Below are positions 23,066 to 23,199 of a DNA stretch of 23,199 nt, in pieces. Source of the stretch: CAYXEN01 sp964464035 (GTDB lineage Bacteria; Krumholzibacteriota; Krumholzibacteriia; WVZY01); NCBI GenBank assembly GCA_964464035.1, contig CAYXEN010000043.1, positions 1 through 23,199 of the forward strand, given 5' to 3'. The stretch's first letter is position 1, and each line of letters starts with the position of its first letter. Below the pieces are notes generated by a model, which ran no database searches, had not been told where the DNA came from, and saw nothing but the letters and a program-made list of their open reading frames with translations. Position numbers and translations under genes: made by a program.

Positions 23066-23199
23066 TCAATGTCTCCATCTAAAGGCAACGTAGAAGCGCG
23101 GGCCGAGCGGCGCCGGAACTCCATAGTAGCCGTAGAGCTCGAGGCCGGCCCAGGGCTCCATCTTGACTCGCGCCGACAGATCGCTTCCTTCGGATCTTA
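23066..23199 (-). CDS. C-terminal fragment of an outer-membrane beta-barrel protein (partial)
   Basis: Forty-four codons run in from the right edge of the window to TGA at 23066-23068. They read RSEGSDLSARVKMEPWAG, then LELYGYYGVPAPLGPRFYVA and FRWRH. The alternating polar/hydrophobic pattern and an aromatic-rich last strand are typical of outer-membrane barrel C-termini; the Y-G-V-P-A-P-L-G-P-R-F-Y stretch recalls TonB-dependent receptors. The final residue is His rather than the usual Phe or Trp. The upstream part lies outside the window, so the family cannot be fixed. The gap to the next promoter contains no terminator I can recognise. Confidence 0.65.
   Translation of the reverse strand, partial: RSEGSDLSARVKMEPWAGLELYGYYGVPAPLGPRFYVAFRWRH

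Overview
The window is chromosomal DNA of a Gram-negative bacterium, GC-rich by eye. Lipid A/core genes (a family 9 glycosyltransferase and Kdo transferase WaaA) and outer-membrane proteins (an OmpA-type protein with thrombospondin type 3 repeats, and the C-terminus of a beta-barrel protein at the right edge) show an outer membrane. A DUF1844 protein and calcium-binding-type OmpA repeats fit deltaproteobacterial, FCB-group or neighbouring candidate-phylum lineages, but the sequence alone does not settle the taxonomy.

Left part (1-9348). A tandem GC-rich repeat runs up to a tRNA-Phe on the minus strand. Minus-strand signalling genes follow: a PAS histidine kinase with a separate single-domain response regulator, and a GAF-GAF ATPase-domain protein that looks like a dead histidine kinase and sits behind a sigma-54-like promoter. 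Next come galE and uvrA, which overlap by 4 bases, and divergent mazG, whose promoter predicts a leaderless mRNA.

Middle part (9349-13874). A 563-base gene-free stretch holds two more copies of the GC-rich repeat and two long hairpins. These hairpins share a conserved core but have unrelated, self-complementary outer stems; this is the most unusual structure in the window. Beyond it on the minus strand lie the OmpA/TSP3 protein, a DUF1844 protein, and two tandem XRE-cupin regulators ending at a clear terminator. An AT-rich divergent intergenic region separates the regulators from the LPS genes.

Right part (13875-23199). A plus-strand operon encodes the family 9 glycosyltransferase, WaaA and a radical SAM/SPASM-like protein. 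It converges, with a 13-base overlap, on a six-gene minus-strand operon: PLP aminotransferase, carbamate kinase, LarA-type racemase, purD, purE and a Sua5/YrdC protein. That operon starts at a promoter with a perfect TTGACA box. It mixes purine synthesis, tRNA t6A-type modification and small-molecule metabolism. The window ends inside the C-terminal barrel fragment.

No transposase, integrase, reverse transcriptase or cas gene was found. The candidate undescribed system is the structured repeat and variable-stem hairpin cluster. Its function is unknown.
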